Assembly: GCA_030429105.1 (NCBI GenBank)
Contig: JAUIDE010000008.1
Location: 1 to 64,000, forward strand
Length of the DNA: 64,000 bases
Reading direction: 5' to 3'
Origin: Alphaproteobacteria bacterium
GTDB taxonomy: Bacteria > Pseudomonadota > Alphaproteobacteria > Rhodobacterales > Rhodobacteraceae
The position numbers and the translations under genes were made by a program. Positions 27,039-34,795 of this stretch are shown in pieces (position 1 is the stretch's first letter; each line of letters opens with the position of its first letter). Below the pieces are notes generated by a model. The model saw only the letters and a list, made by a program, of their open reading frames with translations, was not told where the DNA came from and did no database searches.

Positions 27039-27502
27039 GCCGTGCGCGCCACGGACCAGGGCAGCGCCGAGGCGTTCTCCCGCGCCGTGCGGCGGAGATC
27101 GGCCTTCATCGCCGCGTAGTTCTCGGGCTTCCATATCTGGAAATGGGTGAGCCGGGAGATGAAGAGCGCGTCCTCCTCGATCTCCGCCAGCGCCTTCAGG
27201 TCCGCCGGCAGCACGATCCGCCCCGTCCCGTCGAGCGGCAGTTCCCGCGCCTCGCTGCCGAGCGCGTCCGAAAGCGCCTCGGCGACCGGGTCGAAGGGCG
27301 GCATGCTCATCACGCTTTCGGCGAGGCGGCGGTAATGGCCTGCGCCGAAGCCCATGATGGCCGGGCGCTCCATGATCTCCGGCATGAGGTAGAGCGTGGA
27401 ATCCCCCCCGTCCCGCAGCGCATTGCGGAAGGGCGCCGGGATCGAGACCCGGCCCTTCGCATCGACCTTGTTGGTCGCGCTGGAGTGGAAGATCGTCTGC
27501 AC
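27035..27502 (-). CDS. mraZ: Transcriptional regulator MraZ
   Basis: First gene of the dcw operon: a DNA-binding AbrB-fold protein that represses its own operon in E. coli. Two MraZ half-domains are visible, the first with [16 protein letters not shown] and the second with [16 protein letters not shown]. The frame stays open upstream to 27814, but the MraZ fold begins at VQTIFHSS, so the GTG at 27502 (155 residues, GGGAG upstream) was chosen. It overlaps rsmH by 4 nt. Candidate operator repeats lie 230-275 bp upstream. Confidence 0.9.
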   Translation of the reverse strand: MQTIFHSSATNKVDAKGRVSIPAPFRNALRDGGDSTLYLMPEIMERPAIMGFGAGHYRRLAESVMSMPPFDPVAEALSDALGSEARELPLDGTGRIVLPADLKALAEIEEDALFISRLTHFQIWKPENYAAMKADLRRTARENASALPWSVARTA

Positions 27503-27730
27503 CGCCCGCTCCCGCCTCTCCCTCTGTCTCCGCGCCGTTCCCGCCGCCCGGATGTGAAACGGGCCGCGCACCTCTCGGGATGCGCGGCCCTCAGCCTGTC
27601 CCTCGGCGCCGTCTGACTGCGCCCGCCGCGTTTTCGCGGTCGTCTTCGCCTCACGCAGCGCCCCGGCGCCTGTATGAACCTGCCGATTTATCGTTGAGGC
27701 CGGAGGTCGCTGCGTTTCATGGTGATAGCA

Positions 27731-27776
27731 TGGGATGGCATGGTCAGCAAGGGATTCGTATGGGCATTTCATGGGA
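27731..27776 (+). promoter_or_regulatory. Candidate MraZ operator: five G-rich pentamers
   Basis: Five boxes follow the same face of the helix: TGGGA at 27731, TGGTC at 27741, AGGGA at 27750, TGGGC at 27761 and TGGGA at 27772, with steps of 10, 9, 11 and 11 bp. E. coli MraZ binds TGGGN direct repeats with 5-nt spacers upstream of mraZ (established). Here the repeats are read on the strand opposite to mraZ and the spacing is slightly irregular, so this is a candidate only. Confidence 0.4.
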
Positions 27777-27851
27777 AAGCGCCCGAAGAATCGCTCGAAT
27801 GCGAGATAAGTCACAGCCTGGCCGTGTATTTGTTTTTGATTTGTTCCCTTT

Positions 27852-27866
27852 GTTCTTTAATTGTTC
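27852..27866. promoter_or_regulatory. Candidate LexA (SOS) box GTTC-N7-GTTC
   Basis: GTTC at 27852-27855 and GTTC at 27863-27866 flank seven A/T bases, an exact match to the alphaproteobacterial LexA direct repeat. A further GTTC lies at 27843-27846 with a 5-nt gap. It lies about 350 bp before mraZ in the AT-rich promoter area, and is also 57 bp short of the ptsP stop. No other gene start is near it. Confidence 0.5.
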
Positions 27867-27922
27867 ACCAAGGTTAACAGGATTCTCGTGGGATTTCCCG
27901 CCAAAGCGGGCGGACAGGCGGC

Positions 27923-30160
27923 TCAGAGCTCTGCGGAGCGGGCCAGAAGGGCGCCGATGGCCGGGCGGGCCGGGGCGCCGCCGCTCATCGCCTCCTCGAT
28001 GATGGCGCGCACGGCGCCGAGTTCGACCGAGCGGAGCGCATATTTCACCCGGCCGACCGAGGCCGGGCGCATCGAGAGGCTGCGGAAGCCGAGCGCGGCG
28101 AGCGCCAGCGCCTCCTCCGGCCGGCCCGCCGCCTCCCCGCAGAAGGAGACCGGCGTCCCCGCCGCCGAGGCGCGGGAGGCGACGCGGCGGAGGAAGGAGA
28201 GGAAGGGCGCCGAAAGCGCGTCATAGCGCCGGCGCACCCGCTCGTTCCCCCGGTCCGCCGCGAAGAAGAACTGCATCAGGTCGTTGCCGCCGACCGAGAG
28301 GAAATCGACCTCGCGGAAGAAGGCGGCGGAGGCGTAGGCGAGCGAGGGCGTCTCAAGCATCGCGCCGACCTTCAGTTCGGTCGTCACCGTATAGCCGAGC
28401 CGCTGGAGCCGCGCATGCGTCTCCGTCAGGATCGTCCGCGCGGCGTAGAACTCCGCCTCGTCCGCCACGAACGGGAACATGACGGAGAGCGGCCGCGCCC
28501 CCGCCCCGCGCAGCAGCGCCTGAAGCTGCATCTTCAGCGCGAAGGGCTTGTCGAGCCCGACGCGGATCGCCCGCCAGCCGAGCGCCGGGTTCTCCTCCTC
28601 CGGGCGCTTCATGTAGGGCAGCACCTTGTCCGAGCCGATGTCGAGCGTGCGGAAGATCACCGGCGCGCCCTGCGCGGCGTCGAGCACCCGGCCATAGAGC
28701 GCCGCCTGGTCGGCCCGCCGCGGCAGGGTCGGACGGGTCAGGAACTGCAATTCCGTGCGGTAGAGGCCGACGCCCTCGGCCCCGACCTCGAAGAGATTGG
28801 GCATGTCCGAGAGGAGCCCCGCATTGATCTGGAGCGAGATGCGGTGGCCGTCCCGCGTCTCCGCCGGCAGGCTGCGGATCGCGCGATAGCGCGCCTCCGC
28901 CTCCGCCGCGAGCGCGACCTTCTCCTCATAGGCGATGCGGAGATTTTCCGGCGGGCGGAGAAAGGCCTCGCCCCGGTCCGCGTCCACCACGATGGCGTCG
29001 CCGTTCCGCGCCTCCGCCACGATCCGCTCCGCGCCGACGACCATCGGGATGGCGAGCGCCCGGGCGACGATGGCGGCGTGCGAGCCGAGCCCGCCCTCCT
29101 CCATCACCACGCCGCCGAGCCGCTTGCCGTGGTCGAGCAGCTCGCCCGGCCCGATGGTGCGGCCGACCAGCACCGCGCCGTCCGGCGGCGCGCCGTTCGG
29201 CGCCCCGCCCCCGAGCCGGCGCAGGAGCCGGTTGGCGAGATCGTCGAGATCGTGCAGCCGGTCCCTCAGATAGGGGTTCGCGGCGCGCTCCATCCGGCTC
29301 CGCGCGGCGGATTGCACCCGCTCCACCGCCACCTCGGCGACGACGCCGGCGGCCACCGCCTCATGGAGCCGCCGGAGCCAGCCCTTGTCATGCGCGAACA
29401 TCCGGTAGGCTTCGAGCACGTCGCGATATTCCGCCGTCGCCTCGCCCATGTCCGCCGTCACCAGCGCGTCGACCTCCTCCCGGAGGCTCGCCATCGCCGC
29501 GTCGAGCCGCGCGCGCTCGCCCTCGACATCTTCGGTGAAGGGGTTGGTGATCGCCGCTTTCGGCTCGTGCAGGTGAACGACGCCGATCGCCGCGCCGTCC
29601 GAGGCGCCGACGCCCTCATAGGCCTTCGGCGCGGAGCGGACGAGGTCGAACCCCTCCCCGGTGAACTGCCCGGCGTCCGCCATCTCGGCGATCACCATGG
29701 CGATCACCTCGAGCGCGTCGATCTCCTCCTCCGAATAATCCCGCGCCGCCGCGTTCTGCACGACGAGAACGCCCATGACCTTGCCGAGCCGCTGGATCGG
29801 CACGCCGCAGAAGCTCGAATAGATCTCCTCGCCCGTCTCGGGCCGGTATTCGAAGCCGGGCGCGCGCGGCGCGTCGCGGGAGGCGAAGGGCTCCGCCGAG
29901 GCGGCGATGCGGCCGACGAGGCCCTGCCCGAAGCGGAAGCGGGTGCGGTGGACGGCCTCCTTCCGGAGCCCCTCCGTCGCGCAGAGCTCCAGCATCTGCT
30001 CCTCGCGCAAGAGATAGATGGAGCAGACTTCCGCCACCATGTTGACGGCGATGACGGAGACGATCCGGTCGAGCCTCGCCTGCGCGTCTCCCGGCTTCGC
30101 CATGACCTGGCGAAGCCGGCGCAGCAGCACGCGCGACCCTATGTCCGCCGGTGGCGGCAT
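27923..30160 (-). CDS. ptsP: Nitrogen-PTS enzyme I (EI-Ntr, PtsP)
   Basis: Phosphoenolpyruvate-protein phosphotransferase that starts the nitrogen PTS phosphorelay to NPr and EIIA-Ntr. It is 745 residues. The N-terminal GAF domain (about 25-165) includes RFRFGQGLVGRIAASAEPF and distinguishes EI-Ntr from sugar EI. Then comes the EI domain with phosphorylated His361 in GGLGSHAAIVARALAIP, and a PEP-binding barrel with GLYRTELQFL, RTLDIGSDK and SFCGEAAG segments. It is 40 nt downstream of lysC, the usual alphaproteobacterial neighbour. Confidence 0.96.
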   Translation of the reverse strand: MPPPADIGSRVLLRRLRQVMAKPGDAQARLDRIVSVIAVNMVAEVCSIYLLREEQMLELCATEGLRKEAVHRTRFRFGQGLVGRIAASAEPFASRDAPRAPGFEYRPETGEEIYSSFCGVPIQRLGKVMGVLVVQNAAARDYSEEEIDALEVIAMVIAEMADAGQFTGEGFDLVRSAPKAYEGVGASDGAAIGVVHLHEPKAAITNPFTEDVEGERARLDAAMASLREEVDALVTADMGEATAEYRDVLEAYRMFAHDKGWLRRLHEAVAAGVVAEVAVERVQSAARSRMERAANPYLRDRLHDLDDLANRLLRRLGGGAPNGAPPDGAVLVGRTIGPGELLDHGKRLGGVVMEEGGLGSHAAIVARALAIPMVVGAERIVAEARNGDAIVVDADRGEAFLRPPENLRIAYEEKVALAAEAEARYRAIRSLPAETRDGHRISLQINAGLLSDMPNLFEVGAEGVGLYRTELQFLTRPTLPRRADQAALYGRVLDAAQGAPVIFRTLDIGSDKVLPYMKRPEEENPALGWRAIRVGLDKPFALKMQLQALLRGAGARPLSVMFPFVADEAEFYAARTILTETHARLQRLGYTVTTELKVGAMLETPSLAYASAAFFREVDFLSVGGNDLMQFFFAADRGNERVRRRYDALSAPFLSFLRRVASRASAAGTPVSFCGEAAGRPEEALALAALGFRSLSMRPASVGRVKYALRSVELGAVRAIIEEAMSGGAPARPAIGALLARSAEL

Positions 30161-30178
30161 CAGCGATCCCCCCTGTCA

Positions 30179-30197
30179 CCGGCGCTTTCTGCGCCGG
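30179..30197 (-). terminator. Hairpin between lysC and ptsP
   Basis: A perfect 7-bp GC stem (CCGGCGC with GCGCCGG) with a TTTCT/AGAAA loop lies a few bases past the lysC stop and 19 nt before the ptsP start. There is no T-run after it on the minus strand, so attenuation or mRNA-end protection is more likely than full termination. Confidence 0.4.
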
Positions 30198-30200
30198 CGT

Positions 30201-31451
30201 TCAGACCTTGTCGAGACCGAAGGCCGCGTGCAACGACTGCACGGCCAGTTCAAGATACTTGCGGCTGATGAGCACGCTCACCTTGATCTCGGAGGTCGTG
30301 ATGACCTTGATGTTCACGCCGTCAGCCGCGAGGGCGCTGAACATCGTCTGCGCCACGCCGGAATGGGAGCGCATGCCGACGCCGACGACGGAGACCTTCG
30401 CCACGTCGTCGTCCACCACGATCTCGCGATAGCCGATCTTCGGCTCCGCGTTCTCGAGGAGATGCTTCGCCCGCGCCACGTCGTCCTCCGCGCAGGAGAA
30501 GGTCATGTCGGTGAACCCGTCCTCGGAGATGTTCTGGACGATCATGTCCACGTTCACCCCGCCCTCGGCGAGCGGGCCGAAGATCGAGGCGGCGACGCCC
30601 GGCCGGTCCGCCACCTTCAGCAGCGTGACCTTGGCCTGCCCGCGCTCGGCGGCGATGCCGGAGACGACGTTCTTCTCCACGATTTCCTCCTCTGGGCAGA
30701 CGAGCGTGCCCGGATCGTCGCTGAAGCTGGAGCGGACCATCAGCTTCACGTTATGGTTCATGGCGAGCTCGACGGAGCGGGTCTGGAGCACTTTCGCGCC
30801 GAGCGAGGCAAGCTCCAACATCTCCTCGAAGCTGATGCGGGAGAGCTTCCGCGCCTTCCGCTCGATCCGAGGGTCGGTGGTGTAGACGCCGTCCACATCC
30901 GTATAGATGTCGCAGCGCTCCGCGCCGAGCGCGGCGGCGAAGGCGACGGCGGAGGTGTCCGAGCCGCCACGGCCGAGCGTGGTGATCCGCCCCTCCGGGC
31001 TCACGCCCTGGAAGCCGGCGATGACGGCGTGCATCCCCTGCCCGAACCGCTCCACGATCTTCGTCGTGTCGATGCCGGTGATCCGGGCCGAGCCGTGGGC
31101 GGCGGTCGTCATCACCGGGGCCTGCCAGCCGGCCCAGGAGCGGGCGGGCACGCCCATCTCCTGCAGGACGATGGCCATGAGCCCGCTCGTCACCTGCTCG
31201 CCGCTCGCAACCACGCTGTCATATTCGCGCGCGTCGTAGAAACCGGGGCTGTTCGCGCCCGGCGTCGCCGCCGCCTCGCGCACATAACCCACCAGCCGGT
31301 TCGTCTCCCCCGCCATGGCGGAGACGATGACGGCGACGTGATAGCCCGCCTCGACCTCGCGTTTGACGCGCGCCGCCGCGTTGCGGATTCGCTCCATGTC
31401 GGCGACCGAGGTGCCGCCGAACTTCATCACGAGACGGGGGGGTGTCGTCAT
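30201..31451 (-). CDS. lysC: Aspartate kinase
   Basis: First enzyme of the aspartate pathway, phosphorylating L-aspartate for lysine/diaminopimelate, threonine and methionine. It is 416 residues. The kinase domain has LVMKFGGTSVADMERI at 7-22, GFQGVSPEGRITTLGRGGSDTSAV and YTDVDGVYTTDPR. Two C-terminal ACT domains follow (about 260-416), as in single-polypeptide feedback-regulated enzymes. Its diaminopimelate output feeds MurE. The start at 31451 lies behind a 300-bp intergenic region. Confidence 0.96.
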   Translation of the reverse strand: MTTPPRLVMKFGGTSVADMERIRNAAARVKREVEAGYHVAVIVSAMAGETNRLVGYVREAAATPGANSPGFYDAREYDSVVASGEQVTSGLMAIVLQEMGVPARSWAGWQAPVMTTAAHGSARITGIDTTKIVERFGQGMHAVIAGFQGVSPEGRITTLGRGGSDTSAVAFAAALGAERCDIYTDVDGVYTTDPRIERKARKLSRISFEEMLELASLGAKVLQTRSVELAMNHNVKLMVRSSFSDDPGTLVCPEEEIVEKNVVSGIAAERGQAKVTLLKVADRPGVAASIFGPLAEGGVNVDMIVQNISEDGFTDMTFSCAEDDVARAKHLLENAEPKIGYREIVVDDDVAKVSVVGVGMRSHSGVAQTMFSALAADGVNIKVITTSEIKVSVLISRKYLELAVQSLHAAFGLDKV

Positions 31452-31753
31452 CCGCGGCTCCTGCTCGCCCGGCCGTCCCGGCGGGCGGGTGCGCTATATC
31501 GCCGGGGGCGCGGGGGGGCAAGGCGTTCCGCTTGACGGGAGGGGGCGAGGATTCCCGCCTTATGCCGGAACCATGATCCGCCGGCGGGAGAGAGATCGCT
31601 CAACCATTTTCACCCGATCAAGGCCGTCCCGTCAGCAGCCTGAGCCATAGCACCGGGAGGAGCCCCGAATGCCCCGCGGGCACGCTGGGGTATCATGATA
31701 GGTTCACCTTTTAAGCCAGATACTTGACGCCCCTGCGCACTGTGCGCAGCCCC
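31452..31753. other. Intergenic region upstream of lysC
   Basis: A 302-bp region with no credible gene. A near-perfect hairpin pairs CTGCGCAC (31733-31740) with GTGCGCAG (31742-31749) around one base, just past the stop of the zinc-ribbon gene, and may end that transcript. A 10-base palindrome TATCATGATA lies at 31691-31700. The lysC promoter must lie in here, but no confident -35/-10 was found. Confidence 0.5.
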
Positions 31754-32188
31754 TCAATCGTCCCGCCGCGGCAGGAACGGCAGCGGGGCGACCGGCACGC
31801 CCTCCTCGATCAGCGCCTTCGCCTCCTCGGCGGTCGCCTCGCCGTGGATCGGGCGGGCCTCGGCCTCGCCGAGATGCATGGCCCGCGCCTCCGTGGCGAA
31901 GCGCCGGCCGACCCAGGCGGATTTCGCCTCGATCTCCCGCCGGAGCGCGGCGAGCTTCTCCACGATCTCGGCCGGGGCGGGGGCGGAGAGCATCGGCTCC
32001 GCCGGGGCCGCCCGCTTGTTGCCCTTCACCGGCACGCCCGGCGCCATCAGCGCCTTCTCCACCTTCGGCGAGCCGCAGAGCGCGCAGGAGACGAGGCCCC
32101 GCGCCGCCTGTTCGTCATAGGCTGCGGCGGAGCCGAACCAGGCTTCGAAGGCGTGGCCCTCGGCGCAGCGAAGGTCGTAGCGGATCAT
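31754..32188 (-). CDS. DUF1178-type zinc-ribbon protein
   Basis: A 144-residue protein of the DUF1178 family, common and uncharacterised in proteobacteria. The N-terminus has a ribbon-like metal site with Cys8, His12, Cys35 and Cys38 (RCAEGHAFE and SCALCG). The C-terminal half has ALRREIEAKSAWVGRRFATE and HGEATAEEAKALIEEGV, both typical of the family. The ATG at 32188 follows GAGAGG. It is divergent from phoR across 94 bp. No experimentally supported function is known to me. Confidence 0.8.
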   Translation of the reverse strand: MIRYDLRCAEGHAFEAWFGSAAAYDEQAARGLVSCALCGSPKVEKALMAPGVPVKGNKRAAPAEPMLSAPAPAEIVEKLAALRREIEAKSAWVGRRFATEARAMHLGEAEARPIHGEATAEEAKALIEEGVPVAPLPFLPRRDD

Positions 32189-32282
32189 GGCCCCTCTCTT
32201 CTCACAGGGGCATATATAAGACGTTTCCGTGAAAGCCATCGCGCTTCTTTCGCGGCCCGGGCTCGGCTATCAGGGATGGATC

Positions 32283-33530
32283 ATGCCGCGCCTCCCCGAC
32301 CTCGCCCGCCTCGCGGGCCGCCTTTTTGTCCGCCCGTCCGAGGCGGAGCCGGAAGCGGCGTCTCCGGCCCCGGAGCCGCCGCCCGTCGCGCCGCCGCCGC
32401 CGGCCCGCTCGCCCGATTCCGAGGCGCTGGATCGGTTGCCCGCCGCCCTCCTCCTCGTCGACGAAGACCTCCGCATCCGCCGCATCAACCCGGAGGCGCT
32501 GCGGCTCCTCGCCGAGGAATCGGGGCCTAGCGTGGAGGCGGCGGTCGACCTGCCGCTCGTCTCGCTGATCCGCGCGCCGGGGCTGATCGAGGCGATCGAG
32601 GACACAATCACCGACGGCGCGCCGCGGAGCGTCGAGGCGCCGCTGATCCGCAAGCGGACGGAGCGGCGGCTCCTCGCCCATGTCCGCGCCCTCGGCCCCG
32701 CCGCCCCGCGGGAGCCCGCCGCGCTCGTGCTGATCGAGGACCGCACGCGCATCCGCCAGATCGAGGAGATGCGGCAGGACTTCATCGCCAATGCGAGCCA
32801 CGAGCTGAAGACCCCGCTCGCCTCCATCATCGGCTTCATCGAGACCCTTCAGGGCCCCGCGAAGGACGACCCGGCCGCCCGCGCCCGCTTCCTCGGCATC
32901 ATGGCGACGCAGGCGGAGCGCATGAAGCGGCTGGTGGAGGACCTCATGTCCCTCTCCCGCATCGAGATGAACGCCCATGTCCGGCCCAAGGGCGCGGTGG
33001 ACCTCGCCGCCCTCGCCCATGCGACCGTGGCGGCGATGGAGCCGGTCGCGCGCGAGGCGGGGGCGACGCTTGCGCTGGAGGTGGAGGGCGAGGGGCCCGT
33101 CGTCGCGGGCGACCAGGACCAGCTCGCCCAGCTCCTGACCAACCTCCTCGACAACGCGATCAAGTATGGCGGCGAGGGCGTGACCGTCACGATCCACCGC
33201 GCCGCGCCCGCGCCGGAATGGCCCGGAATGGTCGGCCTGACCGTGGCCGACGACGGCCCCGGAATCCCACGGGAGCACCTGCCGCGGCTGACCGAGCGGT
33301 TCTACCGGGTCTCCGTCGCGCGCAGCAAGGCGGTGGGGGGCACAGGGCTCGGCCTCGCCATCGCCAAACACATCCTCACGCGCCATCGCGGCGAACTCCA
33401 GATCCGCTCGAAACTCGGCGAGGGCAGCGCCTTCACGATCTGGATGCCGCCGGCGCCCGACTCGCGAACGGCGCCCGCTTCTGTGACGAAACCGGCGGAG
33501 ACGCGGCCCGCCAGCGTCGACAAATCCTGA
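32283..33530 (+). CDS. phoR: Phosphate-regulon sensor kinase PhoR, lacking membrane segments
   Basis: Histidine kinase of the PhoR/PhoB system. It is 415 residues from the ATG at 32283 (AGGGA 7 nt upstream; an earlier in-frame ATG at 32229 is less likely). A Pro/Ala-rich N-terminus (about 20-45) leads into a PAS-like domain (about 46-155), then HisKA with His173 in FIANASHELKTPLASIIGF, and HATPase with NLLDNAIKYGG, DDGPGIP and GGTGLGLAIAKH. I see no hydrophobic segment long enough to span a membrane, so the protein appears cytoplasmic. That would put phosphate sensing on contacts with PhoU/PstB. It precedes pstS by 157 bp. Confidence 0.88.
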   Translation: MPRLPDLARLAGRLFVRPSEAEPEAASPAPEPPPVAPPPPARSPDSEALDRLPAALLLVDEDLRIRRINPEALRLLAEESGPSVEAAVDLPLVSLIRAPGLIEAIEDTITDGAPRSVEAPLIRKRTERRLLAHVRALGPAAPREPAALVLIEDRTRIRQIEEMRQDFIANASHELKTPLASIIGFIETLQGPAKDDPAARARFLGIMATQAERMKRLVEDLMSLSRIEMNAHVRPKGAVDLAALAHATVAAMEPVAREAGATLALEVEGEGPVVAGDQDQLAQLLTNLLDNAIKYGGEGVTVTIHRAAPAPEWPGMVGLTVADDGPGIPREHLPRLTERFYRVSVARSKAVGGTGLGLAIAKHILTRHRGELQIRSKLGEGSAFTIWMPPAPDSRTAPASVTKPAETRPASVDKS

Positions 33531-33557
33531 ATTTCGCCGCTGTTCCAGCGCTTAACA

Positions 33558-33586
33558 CTGTCACAAAACTGTTTTCCGTTCGTCAT
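33558..33586 (+). promoter_or_regulatory. PHO box upstream of pstS
   Basis: CTGTCAC (33558-33564), AAAA, then CTGTTTT (33569-33575) match the PhoB PHO box half-sites at 11-bp spacing. A weaker third half-site TCGTCAT follows at 33580-33586 in the same register. It ends about 100 bp before the pstS start. Control of pstSCAB-phoU-phoB by PhoB is therefore well supported. Confidence 0.8.
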
Positions 33587-33687
33587 AGAAACACGTCGCC
33601 CGGCGGCTAGGCACGGCCCCCGAGACAGGGCGCGCGTCGTTCTGCTCGTCAAAACGCAGAAACGATCCTCGATATGGAGAGATTCAC

Positions 33688-34722
33688 ATGAACAAGCGCA
33701 TCGCAGCCGCCGCGATCGCCGCCGCGGCGGTCGCCGTCGCCGGAGCCGCCTCGGCCCGCGACCAGGTCCAGATCGCCGGCTCCTCGACCGTTCTTCCCTA
33801 CGCCCAGATCGTGGCGGAAGCCTTCGGCGAGACCTATTCCAACTTCAAGACGCCGATCGTCGAATCCGGCGGTTCCTCGGGCGGCCTGAAGGAATTCTGC
33901 AAGGGCGCCGGCCCGGCGACCATCGATATCGCGAACTCCTCCCGCCCGATCCGCGAGAGCGAAGTGAAGGCCTGCGCCGACGCCGGCGTGACGGACATCA
34001 TGGAAGTCCGCATCGGCTATGACGGGATCGTCTTCGCGACGGACATCAACGGCCCGGACTTCGCCTTCACCCCGGCGGACATCTACAAGGCGCTGGCCGC
34101 CGACGTCGTCGTCGACGGCGCGCTCGTTCCCAACCCCTACGAGACCTGGAAGGAAGTGAACCCGGCCTTCCCCGACTGGAAGATCGCGGCCTACATCCCG
34201 GGCGAGAAGCACGGCACCCGTGAAGTCTTCGAGGAGAAGGTTCTCGCGCATGGCTGCGAGGAGACCGGCGCCATGAAGGCGATGATGGACGGCGGCATGG
34301 AGAAGAAGGCGGCGCAGGAAGCCTGCATCCGCGTCCGCAAGGACGGCGCCTCCATCGACATCGACGGCGACTATACCGAGACGCTTTCGCGCATCGACGC
34401 GAACCGCACCGGCGTCGGCGTGTTCGGCCTCGCCTTCTACGAGAACAACAAGGACCGTCTGAAGGTCGGCACCATGTCCGGCGTCGTCCCGACCACGGAG
34501 TCGATCGCCGCGGGCGAGTATCCCGTCTCCCGTCCGCTCTTCTTCTATGTGAAGAAGGCGCATCTCGACGTGATCCCGGGCCTTCGCGAGTATGTCGAGT
34601 TCTTCACAGCCGACGAGATGATCGGGCCGGCGGGTCCGCTCGCCAACTATGGCCTCGTCGCCGCGCCGAAGGCCGAGCGTGAGGCGCTCCGCGCCCGCAT
34701 CGCCGCCGGCGAGACGATGTGA
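33688..34722 (+). CDS. pstS: Phosphate-binding protein PstS
   Basis: Periplasmic phosphate-binding subunit of the Pst ABC transporter. It is 344 residues. A Sec signal peptide ends about residue 23 (AGAASA), followed at once by DQVQIAGSSTVLPYAQIV. The phosphate-binding segments are GGSSGGLKEFCKGAG and IDIANSSRPI. The later R/G segment GTREVFEEKV is also typical. It follows a PHO box and is separated from pstC by a strong hairpin, which usually allows higher expression of the binding protein. Confidence 0.96.
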   Translation: MNKRIAAAAIAAAAVAVAGAASARDQVQIAGSSTVLPYAQIVAEAFGETYSNFKTPIVESGGSSGGLKEFCKGAGPATIDIANSSRPIRESEVKACADAGVTDIMEVRIGYDGIVFATDINGPDFAFTPADIYKALAADVVVDGALVPNPYETWKEVNPAFPDWKIAAYIPGEKHGTREVFEEKVLAHGCEETGAMKAMMDGGMEKKAAQEACIRVRKDGASIDIDGDYTETLSRIDANRTGVGVFGLAFYENNKDRLKVGTMSGVVPTTESIAAGEYPVSRPLFFYVKKAHLDVIPGLREYVEFFTADEMIGPAGPLANYGLVAAPKAEREALRARIAAGETM

Positions 34723-34742
34723 TCGGACCCCGGTCCTGAACG

Positions 34743-34771
34743 CGCCGGGGGCGGAACGCCCGCCCCCGGCG
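34743..34771 (+). terminator. Attenuator-type hairpin between pstS and pstC
   Basis: A perfect 11-bp stem (CGCCGGGGGCG at 34743-34753 with CGCCCCCGGCG at 34761-34771) and a 7-nt loop sits 20 nt after pstS, with no T-run. It probably protects the pstS mRNA end or partly terminates transcription, giving more PstS than permease. Confidence 0.55.
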
Positions 34772-34795
34772 ACCTGACGCGAGGGGAAGAGGATC

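Larger units (their letters stand above)
27503..27922 (-). promoter_or_regulatory. mraZ/dcw leader and control region
   Basis: A 420-bp region without a credible gene between the ptsP stop and mraZ. Bases 27800-27880 are markedly AT-rich for this genome and are the likely promoter. Three GANTC sites occur (27753-27757, 27788-27792, 27881-27885). A short ptsP-side hairpin pairs 27897-27901 with 27906-27910. Two candidate operators are listed separately. No convincing -35/-10 pair was assigned. Confidence 0.6.

Noticed and set aside
27857..27877. Possible CtrA site (two TTAA) in the mraZ leader
   Set aside because: The spacing between TTAA elements is 13 nt, not the 7 nt CtrA needs.
28415..30268. 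A 617-codon plus-strand open frame opposite ptsP
   Set aside because: Antisense shadow of a certain gene; no ribosome site, no motif.
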